Shown here one piece after another: positions 17,246 through 25,286 of a stretch of DNA of 64,000 nucleotides; position 1 is the first letter of the stretch; every line of letters begins with the position of its first letter. The stretch spans positions 65 through 64,064 of the forward strand of contig NZ_LJJB01000013.1 in NCBI RefSeq assembly GCF_001420695.1, read 5' to 3'. This DNA is from Brevibacillus choshinensis (GTDB lineage Bacteria; Bacillota; Bacilli; Brevibacillales; Brevibacillaceae). The notes beneath the pieces are model-generated. The model was not told the DNA's origin. It saw only the letters and a list, made by a program, of their open reading frames with translations, and did no database searches. The position numbers and the translations under genes are program-made.

Positions 17246-17277
17246 GCTCAGCCCACTCGAGGGTAGGGCGTTTTTCT
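17246..17277 (+). terminator. weak terminator after the methyltransferase
   Basis: Imperfect stem ACGCTCAGCCC/GGGTAGGGCGT with loop ACTCGA and five T. Confidence 0.55.
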
Positions 17278-17327
17278 TTGTGAAGCCAGCGAAGGAGCCC
17301 AAACTCCTCGTGTTGGAAAAAAGTGTA

Positions 17328-17384
17328 TTGACGAATTTGTAACCAGTGGTTATATTATAACCATCGGTTAGTTTCCGGTGGTTA
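17328..17384 (+). promoter_or_regulatory. TetR-operon promoter with tandem operator repeats
   Basis: TTGACG (17328-17333), 17 bases, TATATT (17351-17356). Two 13-bp palindromes TAACC-N3-GGTTA lie at 17340-17352 (spacer and -10) and 17358-17370 (start region). A decayed third, TTTCC-N3-GGTTA, lies at 17372-17384. Centres are 18 and 14 bp apart. The layout suits repression by the TetR protein encoded just downstream. Confidence 0.8.
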
Positions 17385-17423
17385 GTAAATGCTTCATCAA
17401 TATCGGCTAGGAGAGTTCATGAC

Positions 17424-18062
17424 ATGGTAAGCAAACAGGAAATGAGATCCGAAGAAACCAAAAAGGCTATTTTAACAGCGGCTGCCGAGTTGTTTTCCGT
17501 AAAAGGCTTTGATGCGGTATCCATCCGCGAGATCGCTAAGGCAGCAGGATGCTCGCATACGACACTGTACATTTACTTTAAAGACAAGGAAGCCCTGCTT
17601 CACCAGCTGTCTGTAGAGCCTTTGCAAGCTCTGCAGCAGCAGATGGAGAACGTCTTGTCTCAGCACAGCCTTTCTCCCGAAGACCAATTGAAGAAGGTCA
17701 GTACGCAGTTCATTGAGTTTTGCTTGCTCCATCGTACGATGTACACGTTGTTCTTTATAGTGAAGGCGTCTCGAATTGATGTAGAAGCCGAACCGTCAAC
17801 GGAGCTGCAAAAGCTGCGTACGAAGCTTTTCGGGACCTTGAGACTGGCACTGCTGCAATGCCTTCCAGCAGGAGGAAAGGAAGAACAAGTGCTCGCATTC
17901 GCACGCATCTACTTTTATACCTTGCATGGAATCATCGGGACGTACACGCAATCAGAGGAAACGATGGAGCAGTTGAAGGAAAGGCTGGCCTCGACTTTTG
18001 AAATGTCGGTCGAGGTCGTGCTCGCGGGAAGTAAACAAATGATGGACAGAGGAGAGGGTTAA
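17424..18062 (+). CDS. TetR/AcrR-family transcriptional regulator
   Basis: 212 residues. The N-terminal helix-turn-helix is clear: AAAELFSVKGFDAVSIREIAKAAGCSHTTLYIYFKDKEALL, residues about 19-59. The C-terminal ligand domain is diverged, as usual. It is followed after 2 bases by a beta-lactamase-fold hydrolase, and three operator-like repeats overlap its own promoter, so autoregulation and control of the hydrolase are likely. AGGAGAG precedes ATG 17424. The inducer is unknown. Confidence 0.9.
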   Translation: MVSKQEMRSEETKKAILTAAAELFSVKGFDAVSIREIAKAAGCSHTTLYIYFKDKEALLHQLSVEPLQALQQQMENVLSQHSLSPEDQLKKVSTQFIEFCLLHRTMYTLFFIVKASRIDVEAEPSTELQKLRTKLFGTLRLALLQCLPAGGKEEQVLAFARIYFYTLHGIIGTYTQSEETMEQLKERLASTFEMSVEVVLAGSKQMMDRGEG

Positions 18063-18064
18063 CG

Positions 18065-18757
18065 ATGAAAGTAGAACAAATCTCTCAGCACATTTGGAGT
18101 CTGCATACTTGGATGGTCATTCCTCTTCGTGTCTGGGTCGTGGTGGAGCCAGATGGCGTCACGCTGGTGGACGCAGGAATACCTTTTATGGCAAAAGGAA
18201 TTCTTTCTTTTATCGATCAGCTGAACGCAGGACCACTGAAGCAAATTTTACTGACGCACGGACACTCTGATCACGTGGGGGCAGTGAAGCGCATATTGGC
18301 GAACAGGAAAGCTCCGGTGTACGCCCATGAGATCGAAATACCTTATTTGGAAGGAAAGCTTGCATATCCTCGTCGTAAAAAGGCGGAGGTTACGGTGACG
18401 CCGGGAGTCGTGCAGCCACTTCGGGCAAAGGAAGAGGGAGGCCTTGCGACTACTGCAGGACTGACGCCTTATCTCACGCCAGGTCATTCTCCTGGCCACG
18501 TAGTCTACTATCATGAAGCCGATCAAGTGATGTTAGCAGGTGATTTGTTTACGTCGAAGGCGGGGAGGCTGCACAAGCCGATGCCGATGTTTACTGCCGA
18601 TATGGCAGAAGCATTGAAGAGCAGTCTGATCTTACGGGAACTTCAGCCAGTTCATTTGGAGGTATGCCACGGAAAGCCTGTAAAGAATCCAGCGGAACAT
18701 CTGGAAGAGTATTTACAAGCAACAGCAGCGGCGCATGCGATTCCAAGAAGTGTGTGA
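18065..18757 (+). CDS. metallo-beta-lactamase-fold hydrolase
   Basis: 230 residues, cytoplasmic. LLTHGHSDHVGAV (near 63) is the HxHxDH zinc motif, TPGHSPGHVVYY (near 139) the next His, and MLAGDLFTSKAG (near 157) the bridging Asp. A last His lies in VHLEVCHGKP. These are the ligands of YflN/glyoxalase II-like hydrolases. It sits 2 bases behind the TetR gene and ends at a terminator, so the substrate is probably related to the TetR inducer; this is inference. Confidence 0.88.
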   Translation: MKVEQISQHIWSLHTWMVIPLRVWVVVEPDGVTLVDAGIPFMAKGILSFIDQLNAGPLKQILLTHGHSDHVGAVKRILANRKAPVYAHEIEIPYLEGKLAYPRRKKAEVTVTPGVVQPLRAKEEGGLATTAGLTPYLTPGHSPGHVVYYHEADQVMLAGDLFTSKAGRLHKPMPMFTADMAEALKSSLILRELQPVHLEVCHGKPVKNPAEHLEEYLQATAAAHAIPRSV

Positions 18758-18776
18758 TCGGGTTCCATAATAAGAC

Positions 18777-18805
18777 AAGTCGGGTGTAACATCCCGGCTT
18801 TTTTT
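18777..18805 (+). terminator. terminator of the TetR/hydrolase operon
   Basis: Stem AGTCGGG/CCCGGCT with loop TGTAACAT and seven T. Confidence 0.88.
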
Positions 18806-18829
18806 GCGTCTTAGTACAGAGGTGATTGC

Positions 18830-19312
18830 ATGAAAAATGTTGGAATCATTCGAATTTGTCTAGCTGCCACTGTATTGCTGACAGGCTGTCAGTTCTGGCA
18901 GACGAATCAATCCACCAACAAGCAACTCCCCGCACCACCCGATCCAGTGATTTCCTGGAAAGGCCAATCAGCTGTCACCATCCCCACGTCGTCCTGCTGG
19001 CACTATGAGGATCAAGGAGTGTGCACAGATACAGCAGCCCCTCCAGAGATCGTTGGCGAAAAAAAGCCCAAGGCGCTCTCTGTCCAACCGGGAGCGACCC
19101 TCACCGTGACGTTTCCCCAACCACCTATCGAAAAATCGTTGCGCGTCACACAATGGCTAGGAATTGATCAGATCGAGCAATTGCTGGAGAACGGCAATGA
19201 ATGGAAAGCACCGAATGAGCCTGGCTGGTACTTGTTTGATGTCCGCGGTCAATGGGATCAAGGAGATGCGGGACATGCCTTCGTGATTGAAGTGAGAGAG
19301 CCGCGACTGTAA
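18830..19312 (+). CDS. lipoprotein of unknown function
   Basis: 160 residues. A short signal peptide ends in the lipobox LLTGC (Cys20), predicting diacylglyceryl attachment and membrane anchoring on the outside. A mature domain of about 130 residues with two further cysteines (SSCWHYEDQGVC, a possible disulfide) follows. I do not recognise a family. GAGGTGATTGC precedes the ATG. Confidence 0.8.
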   Translation: MKNVGIIRICLAATVLLTGCQFWQTNQSTNKQLPAPPDPVISWKGQSAVTIPTSSCWHYEDQGVCTDTAAPPEIVGEKKPKALSVQPGATLTVTFPQPPIEKSLRVTQWLGIDQIEQLLENGNEWKAPNEPGWYLFDVRGQWDQGDAGHAFVIEVREPRL

Positions 19313-19389
19313 CTGGCTGCGTTGTCTGCGGACTTTTCTCTGGTCTTTTTGGTATACTGACATCAGGTATGATCCAAAGGAGAGACAAC

Positions 19390-20289
19390 ATGTTAGAAGA
19401 GTTGATACGTTTTACTGCAGACGAAGCGGATGCAGGGCACACAGTTCGAGATGTGCTGCAAAAGCGATATGGAGTGTCCCGCCGCTTGCTGATTCGGGCG
19501 AAGTTCAAAGGCTTGATTACCCGCAACGGACAGCTGGTGTTCGTCAACGAAAAGCTGCAGGCAGGAGACGAGATTGCGGTCATGGTCAGCGAGGATGCGG
19601 AAGAAACCGTGGCTCCAGAAGATATGCCGTTGACGATCCGTTACGAAGATGATGATTTGATGGTGATCGCGAAACCTTCTGGCTTGGTCGTACACCCAAC
19701 TGGAAATCACGCAGGGGGAACGCTGGCTAATGGAGTAATCGCTTACTGGCAAAAACGGGGGGAACACCGGAGATTTCGGGCAGTGAACCGTTTGGATAAA
19801 GATACATCAGGGCTCTTGATCGTCGCTAAAAATCAGTGGGCGCACGAGCAGTTCAGCCGGATGCAGCAGGAGCGTACCTTACACCGCATTTATCAGGCGA
19901 TCGCAGAAGGTGTGGTTGAATCTGATGAAGGAAAGATCGATGCACCGATCGGACTGGCGGAAGACTCCTTTATTACAAGGCAAGTACGCCCCGATGGCCA
20001 GACGGCTGTCACCCATTTTCGTGTGCTCGATCGCGGAAATGGCATGAGTCATCTCGAATTGAAGCTTGATACGGGGCGCACCCATCAGATTCGCGTTCAT
20101 ATGAGCAGCCTGGGGCATCCTTTGGCTGGGGATGACTTGTACGGAGGAAGCCGAGAGTACATCGGCAGACAAGCGTTGCACGCATCCCGGCTGTCGTTCA
20201 TCCATCCGCGCAGTGGTATCAGCATGGAGTTGACGGAGCCCTTGCCTGCGGATATGAGCCATTTGGCAGCTACGTTTTTTACGAAGTAG
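19390..20289 (+). CDS. RluA-family rRNA/tRNA pseudouridine synthase
   Basis: 299 residues. An N-terminal S4-like RNA-binding domain (about 15-75) precedes the pseudouridine synthase domain with IAKPSGLVVHPTG (near 95) and the catalytic-Asp motif NRLDKDTSGLL (near 133). It converts specific uridines in structured RNA to pseudouridine; the position cannot be told from sequence. It resembles the YjbO/YhcT/YlyB group of Bacillus. AAAGGAGAGACAAC fixes ATG 19390. Confidence 0.93.
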   Translation: MLEELIRFTADEADAGHTVRDVLQKRYGVSRRLLIRAKFKGLITRNGQLVFVNEKLQAGDEIAVMVSEDAEETVAPEDMPLTIRYEDDDLMVIAKPSGLVVHPTGNHAGGTLANGVIAYWQKRGEHRRFRAVNRLDKDTSGLLIVAKNQWAHEQFSRMQQERTLHRIYQAIAEGVVESDEGKIDAPIGLAEDSFITRQVRPDGQTAVTHFRVLDRGNGMSHLELKLDTGRTHQIRVHMSSLGHPLAGDDLYGGSREYIGRQALHASRLSFIHPRSGISMELTEPLPADMSHLAATFFTK

Positions 20290-20348
20290 TGTTTGAAGGA
20301 GAAAGGAAAGTGCAAAAGGGTGATTTTTGGCATTTTCTTCTGGAAAAG

Positions 20349-20362
20349 TGTAAGCGTTTTCG
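20349..20362 (+). promoter_or_regulatory. cre-like CcpA site
   Basis: TGTAAGCGTTTTCG matches the cre consensus TGNAANCGNWWNCA at all but the last base. A -10-like TATGAT follows at 20367-20372. It precedes the aromatic-acid catabolic operon, a natural target for carbon catabolite repression. The -35 is weak. Confidence 0.55.
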
Positions 20363-20384
20363 TTATTATGATAGTATTGAATGA

Positions 20385-20568
20385 TTTCCAGACAGTGGAA
20401 ACAATTGGACGACAGCTGGTTGTCTGCGGGGAGGAATCCACAAGATTTTTTCTCATGTAGCAGACAGGGCCCAGCTTGCGCCTGATGCATGTTTCGGAAC
20501 GTTTGACAGCGGGGAGACCCCATCTTTGTCATGCAACCGAATCGGCTTAGGGGTGAGCTGGGCTTTTT
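20385..20568 (+). ncRNA. structured leader with terminator, candidate attenuator
   Basis: Hairpins read by eye: TTTCCA/TGGAAA (20385-20401); TGTCTGC (20421-20427) with GCAGACA (20460-20466); and a long arm closed by GCCCAGCT (20469-20476) with AGCTGGGC (20556-20563), followed by five T. Inside that arm are TGCATG/CATGCA, GACA/TGTC, GGGG-AGA-CCCC and CCG-AAT-CGG. AGCTGG at 20414-20419 can also pair with CCAGCT at 20471-20476, which would exclude the terminator stem. This is the logic of transcription attenuation or a riboswitch. I could not match it to a known class. Confidence 0.55.
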
Positions 20569-20619
20569 AGCGTCTTCTGATAAGCGAAAACGGTCTGGGT
20601 GGCAAAGGAGTGATACCTC

Positions 20620-21549
20620 TTGAAACTCGTCTCCTATCGAAAGAACAACGGAGAAGCTTGGCGGGCAGGACTTTATGAAGAGGGCTACATCGTGGAAATG
20701 AACCATCTGTTCCCTGACGCTCCTGACACGATCCCTGAATTGCTGGGAGAATGGGAAGTGTGGGGGAAAAGACTGCAGACCGAAGTGGCGAGCAAGAACG
20801 GGCAAGGTCAGAGATTGAAGAGAGAGGAAGTCCAGCTGGGTTCGCCTCTCCCTCGCCCTGGCAGCTTTCGCGACTTTTATGCGTTTGAGGCACATGTAAA
20901 AACAGCTCGTGCCCAGAGAGGACTAGAAATGGTCCCAGAGTGGTATGAGTTCCCGGTTTTTTACTTCTCCAACGCAGCTGCTTTTTCCGGTCCAGAAGCC
21001 GTCATTCGTAGACCCAAAGCGACCCAGTGGCTGGACTATGAACTGGAAGTGGCATGCGTCATTGGAAAAGCGGGGGTGAATATTTCTGTAGAAGAGGCCG
21101 CTGAGCATATCGCAGGGTATTGTATCCTCAACGACTGGAGCGCGCGCGACATCCAGAGAGAAGAGGTAAAGGTAGGGCTCGGTCCGGCAAAAGGCAAGGA
21201 TTTTGCTACCTCGATGGGGCCTTGGCTGGTGACGCCAGATGAGCTGGAAAATGCCAGGATCGCAGGGGAGCGCGGTGACCGCTACGATCTGGCTATGGTC
21301 GCCAGAGTGAATGGGGTAGATTATTCGCGGGGCAATTTGAAAGACCTTCACTTTACCTTCGCTGAAATGATCGCCAGGGCTTCTGCTGATTGCATGCTTT
21401 ACCCTGGTGATGTTATCGGCTCCGGTACGGTGGGAACCGGCTGCATTTTAGAGCTGGGAGCAGAGCGCTATGGCTGGCTGGCTCCCGGGGATGTGGTTGA
21501 GCTGGAAGTAGAACGGCTCGGCATTTTGCGAAATCGGATCAGCGAATAG
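20620..21549 (+). CDS. fumarylacetoacetate hydrolase family protein
   Basis: 309 residues, starting at TTG 20620 behind AAAGGAGTGAT. The FAH C-terminal fold is clear: DYELEVACVIGK (metal-binding Glu residues, near 138), GYCILNDWSARDIQ (near 166), KGKDFATSMGPWLVT (near 191) and YPGDVIGSGTVGTG (near 266). It cleaves a C-C bond in a beta-diketone acid. Next to homogentisate dioxygenase it most likely performs the last step of tyrosine/phenylalanine degradation, giving fumarate and acetoacetate. First gene of a three-gene operon. Confidence 0.9.
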   Translation: MKLVSYRKNNGEAWRAGLYEEGYIVEMNHLFPDAPDTIPELLGEWEVWGKRLQTEVASKNGQGQRLKREEVQLGSPLPRPGSFRDFYAFEAHVKTARAQRGLEMVPEWYEFPVFYFSNAAAFSGPEAVIRRPKATQWLDYELEVACVIGKAGVNISVEEAAEHIAGYCILNDWSARDIQREEVKVGLGPAKGKDFATSMGPWLVTPDELENARIAGERGDRYDLAMVARVNGVDYSRGNLKDLHFTFAEMIARASADCMLYPGDVIGSGTVGTGCILELGAERYGWLAPGDVVELEVERLGILRNRISE

Positions 21550-21579
21550 ACAGGATAACAGGGAGAAGGGGGAAGTACG

Positions 21580-22740
21580 ATGTCCTTTTATCATCGGATG
21601 GGGGAAGTACCAAAAAAGCGGCATACAACCTTTTACAAGCCGAACGGAGAGCTTTTTCGCGAGCAAGTAATGGGGACCAAAGGATTTTCTGGCATACAAT
21701 CGATCCTGTATCATCACAATCCTCCTACTCAGGTGCGTGCTACACGCAAGTTTGCAGACGTCACACCTGAATTCGTCGAGCAAGATGATTTGAAGCATCA
21801 GCATTTCAAAACATTTGATGTTCGTCCTGGAGGCGACCCGATCGGTGGACGCCGATATTTGTTGGGAAACAATGATGTGCTCATGGGGGTTTGTGCACCT
21901 ACAGAGCCGATGGATTATTTTTATCGTAATGCAGATGGGGATGAAGTCGTCTTTGTCCACGAGGGAGAAGGGGAGCTCCAGACGATATTTGGCACACTGA
22001 CATACCAGCCGGGAGATTACTTGGTGATTCCGATTGGCACGACGTACCGCATCGTCCCTTCCGTGCAGAGTCGTTTTCTCGTGATCGAGTCGCATAACGA
22101 AATCGTGCCACCCAAACGCTACCGCAATGAGCATGGCCAGCTTCTGGAGCATTCCCCCTTTTGCGAGAGGGACATCCGTCTGCCTGAACGATTGGAGACA
22201 CACGTCGAGAGCGGAGAGTTTGAGGTGCGTGTCAAAAGGCAATCGGTCGTGTACAGCTACCTCTTTGACTTCCATCCGCTAGATGTGGTGGGCTGGGATG
22301 GGTATTTGTACCCGTACGCACTTAGCATCCACGATTTTGAACCGATTACAGGGCGCATTCATCAGCCACCGCCTGTACATCAGACGTTTGCAGGCCAAAA
22401 TTTCGTGATCTGCTCGTTTGTACCGAGGCTGTACGATTATCACCCGCAATCGATACCAGCCCCTTACTTCCACAGCAATGTCGAAAGCGATGAAGTGTTA
22501 TACTACTTAAAAGGCAATTTCATGAGCAGAAAAGGGATATACGAAGGCTCCATTACGTTGCACCCGATGGGCATCCCGCACGGACCACATCCGGGCAAAA
22601 TTGAAGGGAGTATCGGCAAAAAAGAAACGAGCGAGCTCGCTGTCATGCTCGATACGTTCCATCCACTGAAGGTGACACGACAGGCACTGGAGGTAGAGGA
22701 CGGAGCGTATATGACGAGCTGGCTGCCGCCAAGCGAGTAA
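21580..22740 (+). CDS. hmgA: homogentisate 1,2-dioxygenase
   Basis: 386 residues, shorter than the human enzyme, as in the bacterial COG3508 type. Opens the ring of homogentisate to maleylacetoacetate using Fe(II) and O2. The N-terminal FYHRMGEVPKKRHTTFY motif is diagnostic. Likely iron ligands are His298, an acid in ESDE (302-305) and His334 in HPMGIPHGPHP. It lies 30 bases after the FAH gene with GGAGAAGGGGG before its ATG. No hydroxyphenylpyruvate dioxygenase or maleylacetoacetate isomerase is in the window. Confidence 0.93.
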   Translation: MSFYHRMGEVPKKRHTTFYKPNGELFREQVMGTKGFSGIQSILYHHNPPTQVRATRKFADVTPEFVEQDDLKHQHFKTFDVRPGGDPIGGRRYLLGNNDVLMGVCAPTEPMDYFYRNADGDEVVFVHEGEGELQTIFGTLTYQPGDYLVIPIGTTYRIVPSVQSRFLVIESHNEIVPPKRYRNEHGQLLEHSPFCERDIRLPERLETHVESGEFEVRVKRQSVVYSYLFDFHPLDVVGWDGYLYPYALSIHDFEPITGRIHQPPPVHQTFAGQNFVICSFVPRLYDYHPQSIPAPYFHSNVESDEVLYYLKGNFMSRKGIYEGSITLHPMGIPHGPHPGKIEGSIGKKETSELAVMLDTFHPLKVTRQALEVEDGAYMTSWLPPSE

Positions 22741-22758
22741 GAAAGTGGGGATGGCTGC

Positions 22759-23388
22759 ATGGAACTAAAGATGTCTGAATTGGAAAGACAAGAGAAATAC
22801 AAGTTGCTCATTGGGGGCATCATCCCTCGACCGATCGCTTGGGTGACTTCGATGGATGGAAATGGACTCGTCAATGCAGCACCATTCAGTTATTTTAACG
22901 TTGCAAGCATTGAGCCCATGATGATTTCAGTCGCAGTCATGCGCAAGCCAGGAGGGAATCGAAAAGATACGGCTCGAAACATACAGGACACGGGTGAATT
23001 TGTGGTGAACATGGTGGATGTGCACAATGTCGATGTCATGAATCAGACGTCAGCTGATTATCCTTCCGAAGTGAGCGAGGTGACAGAGCTCGGTTTGGAG
23101 TTGCAACCGTCCGCTGCTGTCAAGGTGCCTCGGCTTGGTGCTTCACGCATCCACTTTGAGTGTAAGCTTCATCAGATCGTTGAATTAGGTAGCCCGACTA
23201 GCTCGGATCTCATCATCGGGGAAGTCCTTCACGTTCACCTAGAGGATGCGCTATATCATCAGGGGAGAATTGATGCTGCGGCTTTTGCTCCAGTCAGTAG
23301 GCTTGCGGGGCATAGCTATGCGACATTGGGTGAAATATTTGACCGACCGAGACCGGTTTATACCGAATCCGAAAACAAGAAATCATAA
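22759..23388 (+). CDS. flavin reductase-like FMN-binding protein
   Basis: 209 residues, split-barrel fold of the DIM6/NTAB family: IPRPIAWVTSMDGNGLVNAAPFSYFN (near 22) and SNDPMM-like SIEPMMISVAV (near 50) contribute the FMN site. Members supply reduced flavin to monooxygenases or reduce small aromatics. Its place as third gene behind hmgA (18-base gap) suggests an accessory step in aromatic catabolism, with partner unknown. Confidence 0.85.
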   Translation: MELKMSELERQEKYKLLIGGIIPRPIAWVTSMDGNGLVNAAPFSYFNVASIEPMMISVAVMRKPGGNRKDTARNIQDTGEFVVNMVDVHNVDVMNQTSADYPSEVSEVTELGLELQPSAAVKVPRLGASRIHFECKLHQIVELGSPTSSDLIIGEVLHVHLEDALYHQGRIDAAAFAPVSRLAGHSYATLGEIFDRPRPVYTESENKKS

Positions 23389-23397
23389 CGAACAGCA

Positions 23398-23427
23398 AAA
23401 GGCCGCCCGAGTATATCGAGGCGGTCT
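23398..23427. terminator. terminator between converging genes
   Basis: Stem GGCCGCC/GGCGGTC around a 12-base loop. T-tracts are short on both sides (TTTG on plus, CTTTT on minus), so it may serve both the catabolic operon and the minus-strand lipoprotein. Confidence 0.6.
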
Positions 23428-23447
23428 TTGCCATGGGGCGAGAGTGA

Positions 23448-23693
23448 TTACTCTGGGACGAGGCCAGGGTAGCGGGACACTGCGTCGGGCCTGATCCATC
23501 GATCGTACTCTCCAGAAGTACTGGCGTTTACGGGCGGGCCGTAGGGGGTGACGTTTGGCTCCATTCCTTGTGGGTGAACGACACTCTGTTGATAGTAATA
23601 ATGGCGATCGCTTTGGATGAAGCTCCGATCTTCAGCCGGGTTCGTAGAGCAACCCGTAAGTATACAAATCGCCACCAGCCATAGGAGCGGCAT
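23448..23693 (-). CDS. small lipoprotein
   Basis: 81 residues. Signal peptide with lipobox ILTGC (Cys15). The mature part is short, rich in Tyr, Pro and Asp, with no recognised domain. AGGTGATC precedes the ATG. It stands alone on the minus strand, converging with the flavin reductase gene. Confidence 0.7.
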   Translation of the reverse strand: MPLLWLVAICILTGCSTNPAEDRSFIQSDRHYYYQQSVVHPQGMEPNVTPYGPPVNASTSGEYDRWIRPDAVSRYPGLVPE

Positions 23694-23869
23694 GATAGAT
23701 CACCTCACTTGTAGCGTGAGCGGGATCGCGGCGTTTCATGCAGAGCTTGGCCGATATCCGTCCGAGGTCGGAGGACAAATCCCTCTACGGCCCATTTTGC
23801 CAAAAGCGGCCGTGGGGTATCCTGTAGATACAAAGTAAGCGGAACCTGAAGAGAGGAAGGAATGCGACG

Positions 23870-24223
23870 ATGGAAAGACGTTTATATCGTTCACAACAGG
23901 ATAAACGATTGTTTGGGATCTGTGGAGGGATTGCTCAGTTTCTTAATATTGACTCGACGCTGGTTCGTGTCGGGGTCGTCATTTTGACAGTTTGCACTGG
24001 GGTTCCTATTTTAATTTACTTGCTGTTGGCGATGATCATGCCCAAAGAACCACGTTGGTCTGACGCGGCAGATGGATACGATATTTATGAGCGACCGTAC
24101 AAAAGCCAACCCCAAGCGCGCATGAGTGATCTGGATTCCGAGATTGATCGTCTGGAAAAACGGGCTCTGGTTCAAGAGGTACAACGTCTGCGCACAGAAC
24201 TGGGAAAGTACAAAAACGTGTAA
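23870..24223 (+). CDS. PspC-domain membrane protein
   Basis: 117 residues. RLFGICGGIAQFLNIDSTLVRVGVV (about 14-38) followed by a membrane segment and MIMP is the PspC domain, linked to envelope stress in Gram-negatives and common as small orphans in Bacillota. The C-terminal ~35 residues (SDLDSEIDRLEKRALVQEVQRLRTEL) look like a coiled coil. GAGAGGAAGG precedes the ATG. A strong terminator follows. Confidence 0.85.
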   Translation: MERRLYRSQQDKRLFGICGGIAQFLNIDSTLVRVGVVILTVCTGVPILIYLLLAMIMPKEPRWSDAADGYDIYERPYKSQPQARMSDLDSEIDRLEKRALVQEVQRLRTELGKYKNV

Positions 24224-24233
24224 ACCCGCAAAG

Positions 24234-24265
24234 AGACTTCCTGAATTGTACAGGGAGTCTTTTTT
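24234..24265 (+). terminator. terminator after the PspC gene
   Basis: Stem AGACTTCCTG/CAGGGAGTCT with a 7-base loop and T-run. Confidence 0.88.
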
Positions 24266-24404
24266 CATTCATACCTTATTAGGCTGAACACCCCCGGTAT
24301 TTTTGTGAAAAATAAAGGCCTGTCTGCCGGATGGAGGAATGGAAACAAATGGTTTCTGGCGCATAACATGTAAGGTGGAATATGTACATAGGGAGGGAAA
24401 GGCA

Positions 24405-24581
24405 GTGTATCTCGGCGTGTTCGATTTGAAACAGCGTTTGGAGCAGACTCGTAAAGTTTTGCGAGAAAAACAGCATCTGAAAAAGCTGATTGAAGAAGAC
24501 ATCCATGATCTGGAAAAAGACGTTCAAGATCTGGAGGCAATGACAGGCGATAAGAAGTTGGCAACAATTATTCAAGGGTAA
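24405..24581 (+). CDS. small coiled-coil protein
   Basis: 58 residues from GTG 24405, which follows GGGAGGG at a normal distance; an in-frame ATG at 24339 has no such site. Residues about 7-46 form a charged heptad-like helix (LKQRLEQTRKVLREKQ...). No family recognised. It sits between two terminators as a single gene. Confidence 0.6.
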   Translation: MYLGVFDLKQRLEQTRKVLREKQHLKKLIEEDIHDLEKDVQDLEAMTGDKKLATIIQG

Positions 24582-24630
24582 GTGAGTGGAGCAGGGCATA
24601 CGTCTTGGTCTGCTGGTAAACCGATGTAAA

Positions 24631-24670
24631 AAGTGGCTGCTGCATGAGAATGCGGCGAGCCACTTTTTTT
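24631..24670 (+). terminator. terminator after the coiled-coil gene
   Basis: Stem AAGTGGCT/AGCCACTT, 19-base loop with its own GC pairing, and a run of seven T. Confidence 0.85.
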
Positions 24671-24685
24671 CGTCTCACGTATCGG

Positions 24686-25282
24686 TTATTGGGCAACAGC
24701 TGAGTCAATCAGTTTCTCCACGATGACGGGAAGCATTTGAATAGCAGCACTGTTGGTCCCGTAGGTCTGGCTGTCCGCATACGTGCCTTCCATCAACAGA
24801 CGCAGTGTGTAGGCCAACTCGTGCGGGTGGGGAGCTCCGAGCGCGGTTGACAGCTCAAGAAAGGTGTCGTGTACTCGCTTTTGATGGGCTGTGACGAGTT
24901 CACGAACGGGATGAGACGTATCGGGAAATTCTACTGCGACATTGATAAAGCAGCAGCCCCGAAAATCCGTGCAGGACGCTTTTACAGCCAAATCGCGAAA
25001 GAACTGAATGAGTTGCTCTCGGGGTTGATCAGGGTGCTTGGTTACACTAGTCGTCCATTCTGTCCAAAATGCCTGTTGCTTTCGACTCATGTAAGCCAGG
25101 ATCAGGTCAGTTTTGGAAGCAAATTGTCGGTATACGCTCATCTTATTGATACCGGCCCGTTCGACCACGGCGTCTACACTGACTGCATGGATGCCCTCCT
25201 GATAAAACAGCTCTTCGGCGGCGTTCAAGATGATTTCTTGTGCCTCCGTCCGCGGGATTCGCGTTCGTTTACTGGAAGTCAT
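24686..25282 (-). CDS. TetR-family transcriptional regulator
   Basis: 198 residues. Helix-turn-helix at about 15-60 (AAEELFYQEGIHAVSVDAVVERAGINKMSVYRQFASKTDLI). The C-terminal half resembles TetR_C regulators of the AcrR/YxaF type, with CTDFRGCCFINVAVEF near 106 carrying three cysteines. It lies 4 bases behind the luciferase-like oxidoreductase gene in the same operon, whose promoter carries a TetR-like palindrome, so it probably autoregulates. The clustered cysteines could sense electrophiles or quinones, which is speculation. Confidence 0.88.
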   Translation of the reverse strand: MTSSKRTRIPRTEAQEIILNAAEELFYQEGIHAVSVDAVVERAGINKMSVYRQFASKTDLILAYMSRKQQAFWTEWTTSVTKHPDQPREQLIQFFRDLAVKASCTDFRGCCFINVAVEFPDTSHPVRELVTAHQKRVHDTFLELSTALGAPHPHELAYTLRLLMEGTYADSQTYGTNSAAIQMLPVIVEKLIDSAVAQ

Positions 25283-25286
25283 GTCG

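Noticed and set aside
20385-20568. RNase P RNA, 6S RNA, tmRNA, SAM, TPP, FMN, lysine or glycine riboswitch
   Set aside because: None of their conserved cores can be found; kept as an unclassified leader.
19879-20895. 338-residue minus-strand frame opposite the RluA gene and the leader
   Set aside because: Low-complexity, His/Cys/Ser-rich translation opposite coding and structured RNA; no ribosome binding site.
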